This document shows, one piece after another, positions 8,679-17,310 of a stretch of DNA of 21,539 nt. The DNA lies in NCBI GenBank assembly GCA_003427395.1, contig BFEA01000687.1:112515-134053 (forward strand), written 5' to 3'. The position numbers and the translations under genes are program-made. The stretch is from Chara braunii (lineage: Eukaryota; Streptophyta; Charophyceae; Charales; Characeae). Numbering within the stretch: the first letter of the stretch is position 1; every line of letters starts with the position of its first letter. A model generated the notes under the pieces. The model was not told where the DNA came from, ran no database searches, and was given only the letters and a program-made list of their open reading frames with translations.

Positions 8679-10834
8679 CTACCCCAGCAGGCACGCGATG
8701 GCATCAGTTAACTCGTCCCAAAAGGGCGTTTTTATCCTTCTTGACATCCACCGGACTCCAGCAATGACAACCTTGTCAGGGTACCCGATTTTCCTCAGTT
8801 CTTCCGCCAGAGTCAAGACACTGTAACATAACAGGCTTTCAGAGTTAGAATTATGTGTGATCCGGAGAACCGTATTTGCCACTGTGGCAAATTTGGCACT
8901 TTGTGGCCCGGATGAGACAAAGTCTTTATACGTCCGGAAACGAACCTCCCCTTCGCTCCAGATGGAGCCCGCATTCTTGAATTTGTGGCACATTAGGATG
9001 CCAGTCCTGCAGATGAGAAGACGTATTTCCAGAAAATCTAGAACCCCACAGTCCGAATCAGTGCGTTCAAGCACCAGCTCCGGAGGGTAGCACTTCGTCA
9101 CGCCATCCAGTCTTTCAATAACACGCAGCTCACCCGTTGGGTCATCTCGATCAAACAGGGAGATAATCAGCAGATCGTCAATGTACCTCTTGCCCATAAC
9201 CAATTTGCAATCCGTTCCCAGAGAGTTGATAAACTGAAACTCTGCAATCATACACATGACACAGGCCAGAGGCAGGCTCGCTCGCTCGCCCATTGGAATA
9301 CCATTGATCTGGCGCAATGTTATCCCAGAGACAGAAAAAAATGTATTCTCAAGTTGGAAGTCCGTAAAGGCTATCAAACTCTTCAGACGAACGGATCTCC
9401 ACCCAATTTCTCCGTACAATTTTTCGAACCGGGCGGCTTTCTTCCTGGTATTGATTCTCACCCATTTTACTTTCTTCGCAGTAAACAGTTCAACCAACCA
9501 AACCACAGCATCCTTGATACACTTGTGAGGAAGCTGTGTAAACATTTCCTTAATGTCGTAGGAGCGAGCAATGATTCCAAGGTCATTGCTAGCTCCTACG
9601 ATCTTGTCGTTAACCAACTTGATTGCTGGTTGTAGATCGGTAGTGGCCCGCATGTTAAAATGCAGAACCTTTACTATTCTTATCATCTTCTTCAAGGCTG
9701 TAGACAAAATGTCAGAGGCTGTCCTAAAAGGACTTTTATAGGAGGGAACAATTGGTCGCTTCTTACTCTTATCTTTCTCCTTGGAGAGAATGTACGCGTG
9801 CTGAAGTTCACCCCTGTTGTCCCATTTCACAATTTTCCCCAGCCCTCGCACAATAAATTCACTTTTCATCCTCCGAAGCACAGTGGTTGATTCAGGAACT
9901 ACTTCGTAGTTTGAATTGTCTAGGAACATCTTCTTCAGACCCGCCTGGTAGACTAGCGGGCATTCGACCCAGGTCTTGCTCGTGTTACGATCCATCGGTG
10001 ACATAACCAAACCATCAAACGCCTGTTTAACTCCATACACGTATTCGCTCGACACACACCCATCCGCCCGCTTTTCGCCAGCCTTTAGGACTCGTTTTGA
10101 ATCCAAGTGTATTGTGCCCGAGACAACACCCATGTCCCGGAGACAAGCAATAGCCTGGTTACAAGACTGGTTTAATACCTCCTTGCATTTCACTGTGTCA
10201 GGGAACAACACATTTTTTTGAGTTAAACAAAAAGGAGTCGACCTCTTCAATCTCACTGAGTTTTACCGCAACATGCCCATTTATTTGCGCACAACAGAAT
10301 TTTGTTTGCTGTGCGAACAACTTTTGGTTATGCAAGATGTCCCCAACCGATTTGGCCTTCAGCCAAACCGCCTTGGTTCTTTTTGCAAACAGGTTACCCA
10401 GTGCTTCTGTCGAGGCATTCTCTCTGACACAATCTTTAACCTGGGACTCAACTTTTTATTTTTCAATTGTTGTGCAGAAAGAAATTTTAACAAACACATT
10501 CATACGAGGGTTAATCTTAAATTTGTTCTTCATAACAGTGGTTATGATCCCGCAGATGATCTGCTGGCCCCGCTGTTGGTTAACTGTCTTAATTCCATCA
10601 TTAGGTTCGATTAATTCATCAATGCTCAATTTGTAGAGATCTCGTCTTTTCCAGGGGGCACGCAACAAGGCGATCAACTCAGCTTTCCTGAGTTCAGTCT
10701 TGGTTTTTGTCCGAACAACCTCAGAGATCAGCCACCCGTCCCCTTCCTCAATTAGGGACTTCACATCTTTCAAGAGCATTTTATTACCCAAAATTTCAAT
10801 CTTCGAAAAACCAAACAATAGTGCGACCAGAATT
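8679..10834 (-). pseudogene. PLE-type reverse transcriptase ORF, with one stop and one frameshift
   Basis: The longest open part (10256-8679, 525 codons) carries RT motifs in order: KKRPIVPSYKSP (residues 166-177), SYDIKEMFTQLP (motif A, 232-243), INGIPMGERASLPLA (motif B, 317-331), RYIDDLL (motif C, 357-363) and LDFLEIRL (406-413). The thumb-like end (RITHNSNSESLL, LRKIGYPDKVV) has the spacing seen in PLE RTs. Upstream, the coding frame continues to 10834: an A7 run (10213-10219) carries a frameshift and a TAA sits at 10456-10458, after which peptide coding resumes (KVESQVKDCVREN). The apparent start of the 525-codon frame is GTG and is not real. No GIY-YIG endonuclease is seen N- or C-terminally. 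Confidence 0.8.
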
Positions 10835-12441
10835 CATATCAATGCTTTCACCATTATTCGTACCGAATGCTCCCAAGAATCAGTTTCCCTTCACAGGGTC
10901 CTCAACCACCAAATTTATATCAATGCTTTCACCATTATTTATACCATTGACACAAGATGGTTCATTACCAGGTCGGGGCTTGCCACCTTTGAGCATGTCA
11001 ACATACTCTTGCAAGTCCAGGCGCGCCAGCTCCCAAACGCCCATATCTTTCCTAAAATACTAGATGTTCTTCTGTTTGCACATCTCCTGTACGCGCGTGT
11101 AGTGCATGGAAGCATAGAAGTCTTGGCGCATCTTCATGTACGCGGCCAGGCCACCTTCATCGCCTTCATCTTCTTCTGCGTTTGCTTCATGTTGCACGAT
11201 ATCGACGTCTTCTTCCCCTTCCGCGCCTTCGGACTCAGCAGACGGCTTCTCCAGCTTAGGTTCTACGACTTGGGACTTCCCCTTCGGGTCAGTCATTCCC
11301 TGCATCAACGCTGCGAGCATCATCTTGATGTCAGCCAGTTCGCTACTTCCTTCCATTTTAGACTGCAGGTTTTGTTTGACCTTGTCCGGGCCTTTTTCAT
11401 CAGAGGAGATCTCGATACGCTTGGATTTAGACTTGCTCCCGCCCCCCGATCGAGTCTTCACTCTATTAACCCCCGGCGAGCTACCAACGGGTGTATTCTG
11501 CCCTACCCTCTTTCGCTTCTCACTGCTCTATAGTTCTTTGCTCCCTTTCTCCAATGCAAGCTTTGCCTCCCACAACTTTTCCAATTCAGCTTTCTCCGTC
11601 GCCTTAAGTTTAGATTTCTCATCAACTTCTTCAAGTCGATCAGCAATGAGTTTCAACGAGCTGCCAAGCGTGGAGGTAACCCAAGCCTTCATTTCGTCGC
11701 TTTTCTCCGACGAACGCACTTCAGATCTGCTCGCCTCGTCCGGAAGTTCAACAATACGCACATCGGTTGCACGATTGCTAGGAACTCGACGCCCGTTCAC
11801 TATGTTCTTCTTGGCTTCTTCAACCGCCTTGTGCGTCTTGATTTCCTCGAGCAGATCCATATACTCCTTCGTGAAATAGGCACGATTACCAGGACTTGGA
11901 AAAACATTCGTGGCTGGTCCTTTTCCACCACCCCCCCACCACCCCCCGTCCCTCCAGTATGGTTAGGAACGGGGTTATGCGGAGGCGAGGCAGCCGCCGG
12001 CTGAGGTGCCATGGTAATCCACGGCCCGGAGCCAGTCCACTGCCCTTGGGCAGGCCAAGCTTGCATACCCCAATGTCCTGCTGTAGGAGGAGTAGCATAA
12101 GACACGTATTGCAACGACGCGGAAGGCGCTGAAGGCAAAGTCGGCATAGTCGACATAGTCGGCATAGTCGGCATGGTAGGTAGTGAAGGCATCGCAGGTA
12201 TTACAGGCGGCGCATGAGGAGCGGCAGTAGGGGCCATCGCCGGTGCGTGTGCACCACCGTATTGATACAGTTGCGGAGTAACACCTGGGGGGAAGGAATT
12301 TCCCACCAGATTGTTTCCACCATATACGTTCTGCGGAGGACCACCAGCACTCCCGACATTTGAATTCTCCATCCAATAACGTCCACAGCTCGACCACCTA
12401 CCTTGTCGGTTCCTTCTACCACCTCGCCCCCGTCCAGACAT
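10796..12441 (-). pseudogene. PLE-type element ORF1, gag-like, with stops and a frameshift
   Basis: ORF1 probably starts at ATG 12441 (MSGRGRGGRRNRQGRW, basic GR-rich). Next come a Gly/Asn segment, a Pro/Met repeat (PTMPTMPTMSTMPTLPS) and a Gly-rich run where a frameshift lies in G-tracts (about 11931-11948). The following frame reads GNRAYFTKEYMDLLEEIKTH, a long charged helix (about 11700-11540), a TAG at 11528-11530, a basic patch (GGGSKSKSKRIEI), an acidic patch (EGEEDVDIV) and YTRVQEMCKQKNI, then TAG (11060-11062) and YFRKDMGVWELARLDLQEY. The last block resembles a SAP-like helix pair. A TGA (10880-10882) and the closing TGA (10796-10798) follow. Likely an RNA-binding, multimerising partner of the RT; this is inferred. 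Confidence 0.65.
10831..10945 (-). repeat. 34-bp imperfect direct repeat inside ORF1, 81 bp apart
   Basis: Plus-strand 10831-10864 and 10912-10945 match at 31 of 34 positions, offset by 81 bp (27 codons), so both encode NNGESID(I/M)N in the same frame. The bases between are not themselves repeated. This suggests a duplicated short peptide motif near the end of ORF1, or a local slippage or gene-conversion event. Confidence 0.7.
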
Positions 12442-13008
12442 GCGCTCGATAACAAGACTTACAACAATCCCAACCCCGACACCAATGCCAAGCGCCCACA
12501 TTGTATCACCTTCACTTCGACTACGCCACTCAAACCAACTGAAGTTCCAAAGCATAAGTTCGACAACCTCAACAGCCCCAGCATACTACACAGGGAAGGA
12601 ACAATGCAGCGCGATGAGCATGCAACAAATTCATGAATCCGAACCAAATACGCGCAAAAGGTAAAAACTGCAATGCGAATAAATACGGTAACAATAATAA
12701 TCACGATGATCGAAAATGAAATAATACATCAAATCAAAGCAAAGAAAGAGAAAGGATAAAAGAGTAAATGAAATAAAATAAAATGAATAAATGAAACAAT
12801 GAATAAAATAAATAAAATAAATAAAATAAATAAAATAAATAAATGAAATAAATAAATGAATGAATGAATGAATGAAAAACAACACACAAGCACGATCGCT
12901 CACAGTAATCAGCGCGCGATAGAACACGAGCAGCAATTACATGAGAGAGAATCGGCACCCTGGTTTCGTTCCCAAGCCACGACAAGGTAGAAACTAGGGC
13001 TCAGTACC
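12442..13008 (-). other. 5' leader of the long PLE-type copy, with AT-rich simple repeat
   Basis: The stretch between ORF1 and the truncated copy. A simple repeat of AAATA, AATAA and TGAA units fills about 12760-12876 and yields long low-complexity frames (Phe/Ile/Tyr/His-rich on the minus strand) that are not genes. An upstream in-frame ATG at 12555 would add a hydrophobic segment (MWALGIGVGVGIVVSLVI) to ORF1; I prefer the GR-rich start at 12441. The element's 5' end is placed at 13008 only because repeat homology starts at 13009. Confidence 0.5.
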
Positions 13009-14035
13009 ATAGCAAAACACAAATGGACATTACTTGAAAGAAGATGATAAGAGTTTTACTATCATGGCATAATCACCTTCCTCCCCACGTCACCTTACTG
13101 CACACTGTTAAGGTTCTCAACCCTTCTACTCTTACGCCACTCAAGTTGAGGTGAAAAATCCTTCCCTACACTGTGTTTTAAATACCAACACAGTCTACTT
13201 GCTACACATACCCATCCCGGCCTAGTACCCCATGGTCCTCGTGAGGTACCATGGGACTAAAATTAAAAAAAAAAAAAAAAATTAAAAAAAAAAAAACATT
13301 AAAAATAAATAAATAACGTCCCGCTGCGTACGTCACCCACAACGATACCGCGCCGTTACTTTCATATGTGGCTTTCTTTTAACTGAGCCGAAACTGATGT
13401 ATTGGTACAAAAAAGCTCGGTCCGATTCAGACACTTCATACCGGGTCTTCAGTCGACTTTCGCGAACACCGCGTGTTTCAAAAAAGGACAAATGCTAGTG
13501 TCAAGCTATCAGATTTCATAACTCTGTGATAGTCGCACTTGTCCTCGCTTGCTGGTAAGTGCCAGAAGAGAATTAATGGGCTTGCGCCCACTAGCCATAT
13601 GGAAGCGTCAGATATCAGACCGAAAAAATCTCGCTGGTCGGAAAGAAGAAGGAAACCAACGTCGAATCCGTTGATTTAGCACCTCTGAGGGGGCTACCCC
13701 AGCAGGTACGCGATGGCATCAGTTAACTCATCCCAAAAGGGCGTTTTTGTCCTTCTTGACATCCACCGGACTCCAGCAATGACAACCTTGTCAGGGTACC
13801 CGATTTTCCTCAGTTCTTCCGCCAGAGTCAAAACACTATAACATAACAGGCTTTCAGAGTTAGAATTTTGTGTGATCCGAAGAATCGTATTTGCCACTGT
13901 GGCAAATTTGGCACTTCGTGGCCCGAATGAGACAAAGTCTTTATATGTCCGGAAACGAACCTCCCCTTCGCTCCAGATGGAACCCGCATTCTTGAATTTG
14001 TGACACATTAGGATGCCAGTCTTGCAGATGAGAAG
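13009..14035 (-). repeat. Direct repeat (pseudo-LTR), 5'-truncated upstream copy
   Basis: This copy begins within RT codon ~413 (14035) and ends at 13009, matching 9020-7988. Its RT fragment (to the stop at 13694-13696) has no frame break and differs from the long copy at 6 of the last 104 residues. In element orientation its 3' end runs straight into the 5' end of the long copy, the junction expected of a tandem PLE insertion. Truncation coincides with 8 bp (ATGAGAAG) shared by the element and the target site. Confidence 0.85.
13694..14035 (-). pseudogene. 5'-truncated PLE-type RT C-terminal fragment
   Basis: The fragment codes for the RT end from LLICKTGILMCHKF through IWSEGEVRFRTYKDF and GYPDKVVIAGVRWMSRR to the TAG at 13694-13696. 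It lacks all catalytic motifs and cannot act alone. A chance frame enters it from the gypsy gag start (14255), but crosses the junction out of the RT frame, giving a short hybrid peptide with no expected function. Confidence 0.8.
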
Positions 14036-14038
14036 TCT
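14028..14038. repeat. Target-site duplication, right copy
   Basis: ATGAGAAGTCT is identical to 7977-7987. Its first 8 bases (14028-14035) also equal internal element sequence at 9013-9020, so the exact 5' junction cannot be fixed within those 8 bases. The overlap is itself evidence of microhomology at the 5' end. Confidence 0.8.
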
Positions 14039-14255
14039 GCTGCGCAGCAGTGGTCATGACTGTTGAAGAAGCGGCCTCACTTATGAATGCTCTGCTTGCC
14101 TCTGCGGCCCTAGCTCTTCTCTGATGTTGCTGCCTCTCGCTTTGTTGGTGGAACAAGTATATGTCGCCCTCTGGTCCTAATGCCAAATGGGCAATCGGGC
14201 GTCTGGCCGATCGCAAGAGCCGGTCGTCCAGTTGTGGGTCCTCCCTATCGCTCAT
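14028..14255 (-). pseudogene. gag: Gypsy gag, N-terminal part
   Basis: ATG at 14255-14253 opens MSDREDPQLDDRLLRSARR, followed by a Gln/Arg/Ala-rich segment (QQSERQQHQRRARAAEASR) and MTTAAQQTSH at the insertion point. When the PLE unit and one target duplication are left out of the reading, TSH continues directly as ASSSGSVGSTVAQ from 7976 down, in the same frame, into the rest of gag. This shows that the two parts are one gene and that the insertion was clean. The N-terminal segment resembles no domain I know. Confidence 0.8.
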
Positions 14256-15200
14256 AAGCTACAGAACGGTATACAGTCTGCACTAAGACACTCTTTGATG
14301 CTTACCGCAACGTAGTGCATAGAACGACTTATAATTAGACTAATTAATCGGTGGCTGTATCAGAGAGTATATACATTTTGGTCCAACATGTACAAATGAG
14401 AACTATTTTACTTTGATTAGTCCACAAACAGAAAGCACAAGGAACAGAAAACAGTTCTAACTAATGTTATCTGCAAGATGTTAATGGTTGTACATCTAAC
14501 TAATCAAAATAAAAATAGAATCGTTTGTTGGGTCTGTTTGCAAAATGGGATCTTGCCCGAACTTATCACCTGGAATTTACCCCTCTCTCAATTTTTCTTG
14601 AATGTCTCTTGTCGTCAACGTCCCTGAGCGATCCAGATAGTGTGTGTGTCTAAAGGTGTGCACACGGCCCACCCCTGTGCCCCGAGTCCTGCTGAGTTGG
14701 CCAGCCCTGCACAGTTTTTATCCTCGCGTGCAGCGAGCCTTACGCCGACCGATTGGCTGATCAGAAGGCGTTATATGGACAACCTTCAAAGTCCTCAGGA
14801 ATTCTTTAACGTCGCAGACAGGACGACGATCACAACCAATGGAAGGTACCCCGCCGATGTTTATTTATTGAATCCCGGTCTCGTCTGTCCCATAGGGCTG
14901 GCCTGCCCTTCAAAACCCCGCTACAGCGCAGCAGGCAGACAAAGGACAAATCAAAAAAGCATGTGTGGTCTACTCCCGGTGGGTTGGCATGGTGACCGTG
15001 ACCCAGTGCTTCGTCCAGGCCCTTCAGATAGCACCGCCATCTCCTTCCAGATGCTCCACGTGAAGGCTGACAACTCTCAAGGTTGAGCGCACACGACTCC
15101 TCACATGAGAGGACTCTCAAGATAGAACACACACCCTCACGGTAAGAAGTGTCGAAGCGGATAGATAAGGTTAGGTGCAACGTACCTCAAAATAGTTGCC
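14256..15200 (-). other. Presumed gypsy leader and 5' LTR region
   Basis: Upstream of gag on the minus strand lies an AT-rich leader. TTGGACC at about 14386-14380 is preceded by TACATG and could be a primer-binding site following an LTR end, but only weakly. Farther up, GGATAAAAACTG (about 14730) is TATA-like and AATAAATAAA (about 14868) is poly(A)-signal-like, as expected in an LTR. There is no second LTR in the window, so boundaries cannot be set. The 148-codon plus-strand frame at 14640-15086 starts with GTG and shows no domain. Confidence 0.3.
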
Positions 15201-15903
15201 CCCAACCACAGATATTCTCACCAGATGACCCGATGTTGATTGCGATGACCAATCGCTGCTTCGACACAACCAGCATTGCACAACCGTTCCACCTCAGCAC
15301 CAATCACACATCGAATAGTTGTCATCACACTGCGAGCACCCAATATCACCCCACATAGCCTTCCTGGCGATACCCCTCTCCACCTGGGTCGCCTTCTTAT
15401 CTCCGCCCTCCTCACTACACACGTCCCGCAACACGGTCACTCATCGCACACACCGCGTTTATGTACCACATTAGGCAGAAGATAAGCGCCAGATTAGCGC
15501 ACCAAACCACAACTCCGATACCAAATTGCAAGGAAGATGAGCAATAGCGAACTTCAGCAATCAAACTGCATCATACACATGAGACCAGATAGTCGTGACC
15601 TCGAACCAATAGCAGAATTGCATCACGAGTTTCACCAAATAAAAGTACACCAAAAACTCATAATTGACAATGCTGGAATAGTCTCATCATCATCAACAAA
15701 GAACCAATGTTGATATCCTATCTGGCGCTCGACGCACAGACTACAAACGACAGATCCTATCTAGCCTAGACTACAATGCCGCTGATGACGTCTAACAGCT
15801 CCCCGAAGTATGAGCAGATCTCGGACAATGCCGCACGCTTCAAGCACCAAGCACCAGGCATGTCTCTCGTATCACTCACAACCTCGTTCCCCAACTCACA
15901 GAT
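15201..15903. other. Unassigned stretch
   Basis: No gene, RNA gene or transposon domain is visible. Plus-strand frames are short and Thr/His/Ser/Pro-rich, with no domain. It leads into the 84-bp tandem duplication. Confidence 0.4.
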
Positions 15904-16071
15904 GCCACATGCACCCAAGGACCACCATGCGCCCCATTCAGGATACAGCAGCGCAGCTCAGCTATGGCTGCCTGCTCCTTCCAGCTCGCCACATGCACCC
16001 AAGGACCACCATGCGCCCCATCCAGCATACAGCAGTGCAGCTCGGCTATGGCTGCCTGCTCCTTCCAGCTC
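15904..16071. repeat. Tandem duplication of 84 bp
   Basis: Two head-to-tail units (15904-15987 and 15988-16071) differ at only a few positions (for example TTCAGGATAC against TCCAGCATAC). Because 84 is 28 codons, every frame is preserved. The minus strand is open across both units (15876-16319), giving a repeated SWKEQAAIAEL...GAHGGPWVHVA peptide; the plus strand is open too (15776-16087). Which strand, if either, is coding cannot be decided. Confidence 0.85.
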
Positions 16072-16290
16072 GCCCGTGAGCGCGTGAGCCTGGCCAGCAA
16101 TAGTGCAGCAGCTCTTGCGCACAAAGCAGCCAGTGCCGGAATGTCCAAAACGTAGGCAGGCCCTTCCCTATATTGAAGTGGCCTGCGGCGTGCTGTGCTG
16201 CGGTACTGGGCCCCAACCCAGAAGCTTCCGGTAGGCCCCGGGAGGCTGAGCCTCCATCCAAAGGAAACAGGCCCAGGGCCTGTGGTGGTT

Positions 16291-16390
16291 ACTACCGTCT
16301 TCCCCCGAACACAACGCACCCTTATTTTGGCTGTATCTGCTTGTATACATTCATTTTTAGGGTGCGTTATGCTCGGGGGAAGACGGTAGT
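16291..16390. repeat. 100-bp foldback with 32-bp arms
   Basis: Arms 16291-16322 and 16359-16390 are complementary over 32 bases with two mismatches, around a 36-base AT-rich loop. On the plus strand the mismatches are A-C, but on the minus-strand RNA both become G-U or U-G wobbles, so the minus transcript would form an uninterrupted 32-bp helix. It could be a foldback or MITE-like element (ends TACCGTCTTC / GAAGACGGTA, compatible with a TA target) or a small-RNA precursor. Confidence 0.8.
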
Positions 16391-16642
16391 GCCCAACTGC
16401 CGGCAGCCTGAGTTGGGTCCATGCTGGGAATCTCGCCCAGGGCCTGACTCAGATGCATTTGATTAAGAAGGCCAGGGCCTGGGGCCTTCCAACCAACTGG
16501 AGCCGCGCAACTGCCTGAATTTTCCCCAGTTGCGAAGTAGTCCAAAATAGGCATCTTGGGGTCTGTCGAGCCTGCCTTCACACAGGGCGGCCGACGCTGT
16601 TGCAAATAGGGGCCACTAGGGCTTATCGAGGCCTTATGCCTC

Positions 16643-16665
16643 GCATATATATATATATATATATA
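16643..16665. repeat. AT dinucleotide microsatellite
   Basis: A run of about ten to eleven AT units begins at CATATAT. It is low complexity and gives the IYIYIY stretch in a spurious minus-strand frame. Confidence 0.9.
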
Positions 16666-16707
16666 TGAAATATATCACCGAAAAAGCGTCCCACCCCTAC
16701 CGAAGCT

Positions 16708-16752
16708 GCCCTCAAACCCCCCACGCAACCCGAATTAGAGGGGTTTGAGGGC
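16708..16752. repeat. 13-bp perfect inverted repeat
   Basis: GCCCTCAAACCCC (16708-16720) pairs perfectly with GGGGTTTGAGGGC (16740-16752) around a 19-base loop. It lies in a 700-bp gene-free stretch with the other inverted repeats and may be a small foldback remnant. Confidence 0.7.
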
Positions 16753-16957
16753 GCCTTGTGAGTGTACCCTCCCTGTAACCAACCCCCACAACGTGGCGCG
16801 CAGCCCGTTCTCAATGGGTTGATCACGGCCATGGCCACGAAGACGATTGCAGAACTCCTGGCTATGGCTTGTCGCTCTTCCATTATCAAGCTTCGAATCT
16901 TTCTAAGTCCTAGTTGCCACGCAAATTTCCAGCCGTTCATCCACATAATTTCCGTTT

Positions 16958-16986
16958 ATATGATATAACATTATACTATATCATAT
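16958..16986. repeat. AT-rich 10-bp perfect hairpin upstream of the large gene
   Basis: ATATGATATA (16958-16967) pairs with TATATCATAT (16977-16986) around 9 bases. It lies about 170 bases before the ATG at 17156, in the only AT-rich island upstream of the gene; TATA-like sequences there could serve as core promoter, but no single TATA box stands out. Confidence 0.5.
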
Positions 16987-17155
16987 TAGTATATATTCCT
17001 TATGCCCTGAGGATTCAATCTCAGACTTTGCCTGGGGGGGGGCCAGGTCGGCAAGAGGTTAGGAATGTGTGCATCAGAGCAACCAAGAGCAAGTGGTGGG
17101 TAGCTTATTGATGTCCGCTATGCAGCGATGCTGGTGTTGAGGCTTTGCAGGGCGG

Positions 17156-17275
17156 ATGGAACCTCCAGCTAGTTCCAGGAGCGGTGTGCAGGCGGTGAAA
17201 ACCCCTCCTCTGCAGGCCAGGCCGTGGACAGCCCCCGTGCAGTCGAATAGAGAGAGCTTTGATCAGACTCTGTGG

Positions 17276-17310
<35 letters not shown>

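Larger units (their letters stand above)
7988..9020 (-). repeat. Direct repeat (pseudo-LTR), downstream copy
   Basis: This is the last 1033 bp of the long element copy: the final RT codons (to 8679) and about 690 bp of 3' untranslated sequence. It contains an A/T-rich tract (about 8236-8301, with TAAA units) whose length differs from the partner at 13258-13316. Conserved hairpins lie at 8208-8234 and 8562-8575. It ends, in element orientation, with ...GTGTTTTTCTAT, without a poly(A) tail or a CA terminus. Confidence 0.9.
7988..14035 (-). mobile_element. PLE-type retroelement in partial head-to-tail tandem
   Basis: In element orientation (minus strand) a 5'-truncated copy (14035 to 13009) is followed directly by a near full-length copy (13008 to 7988). 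The truncated copy repeats the last 1.03 kb of the long one, including 110 codons of the RT C-terminus and the 3' untranslated region. The repeats contain coding sequence and match one internal/terminal end, so they are pseudo-LTRs as known for Penelope-like elements, not LTRs. An 11-bp target duplication flanks the unit, which sits inside the gypsy gag. The two repeats differ at about 9 of the ~240 bp I compared, mostly transitions, so the insertion is not recent. Confidence 0.8.
4236..14255 (-). mobile_element. Decayed Ty3/gypsy retrotransposon, split by a PLE-type insertion
   Basis: The minus strand carries, in Ty3/gypsy order, gag (14255 to about 6631, interrupted), a CCHC knuckle, aspartic protease, reverse transcriptase and RNase H (ending near 4236). 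The span excludes nothing, but 7988-14027 is a later insertion, so the gypsy part is about 4.0 kb. Integrase and a 3' LTR are absent; a 5' LTR probably lies above 14390 but has no second copy to define it. At least four in-frame stops, several frameshifts, a 100-bp insertion in RT and a catalytic Asp-to-Asn change show that it is dead. Confidence 0.85.

Noticed and set aside
10700-11879. Long plus-strand frames over ORF1 (277 and 247 codons)
   Set aside because: They are antisense shadows of ORF1: Ser/Phe/Leu-rich with no motif, while the minus strand shows ordered blocks continuing across its stops.
12631-12985. Minus-strand frames rich in Phe, Ile, Tyr and His resembling membrane proteins
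   Set aside because: They are translations of an AAATA/TGAA simple repeat.
7988-14035. The direct repeats as true LTRs of an LTR retrotransposon
   Set aside because: They contain the RT C-terminal coding region and its stop, and the upstream copy is cut mid-gene; neither repeat has TG...CA ends.
14350-14375. TGTATCAGAG as an initiator-Met primer-binding site
   Set aside because: It is on the plus strand, opposite to the gypsy element, lacks the full TGGTATCAGAGC, and no plus-strand element follows.
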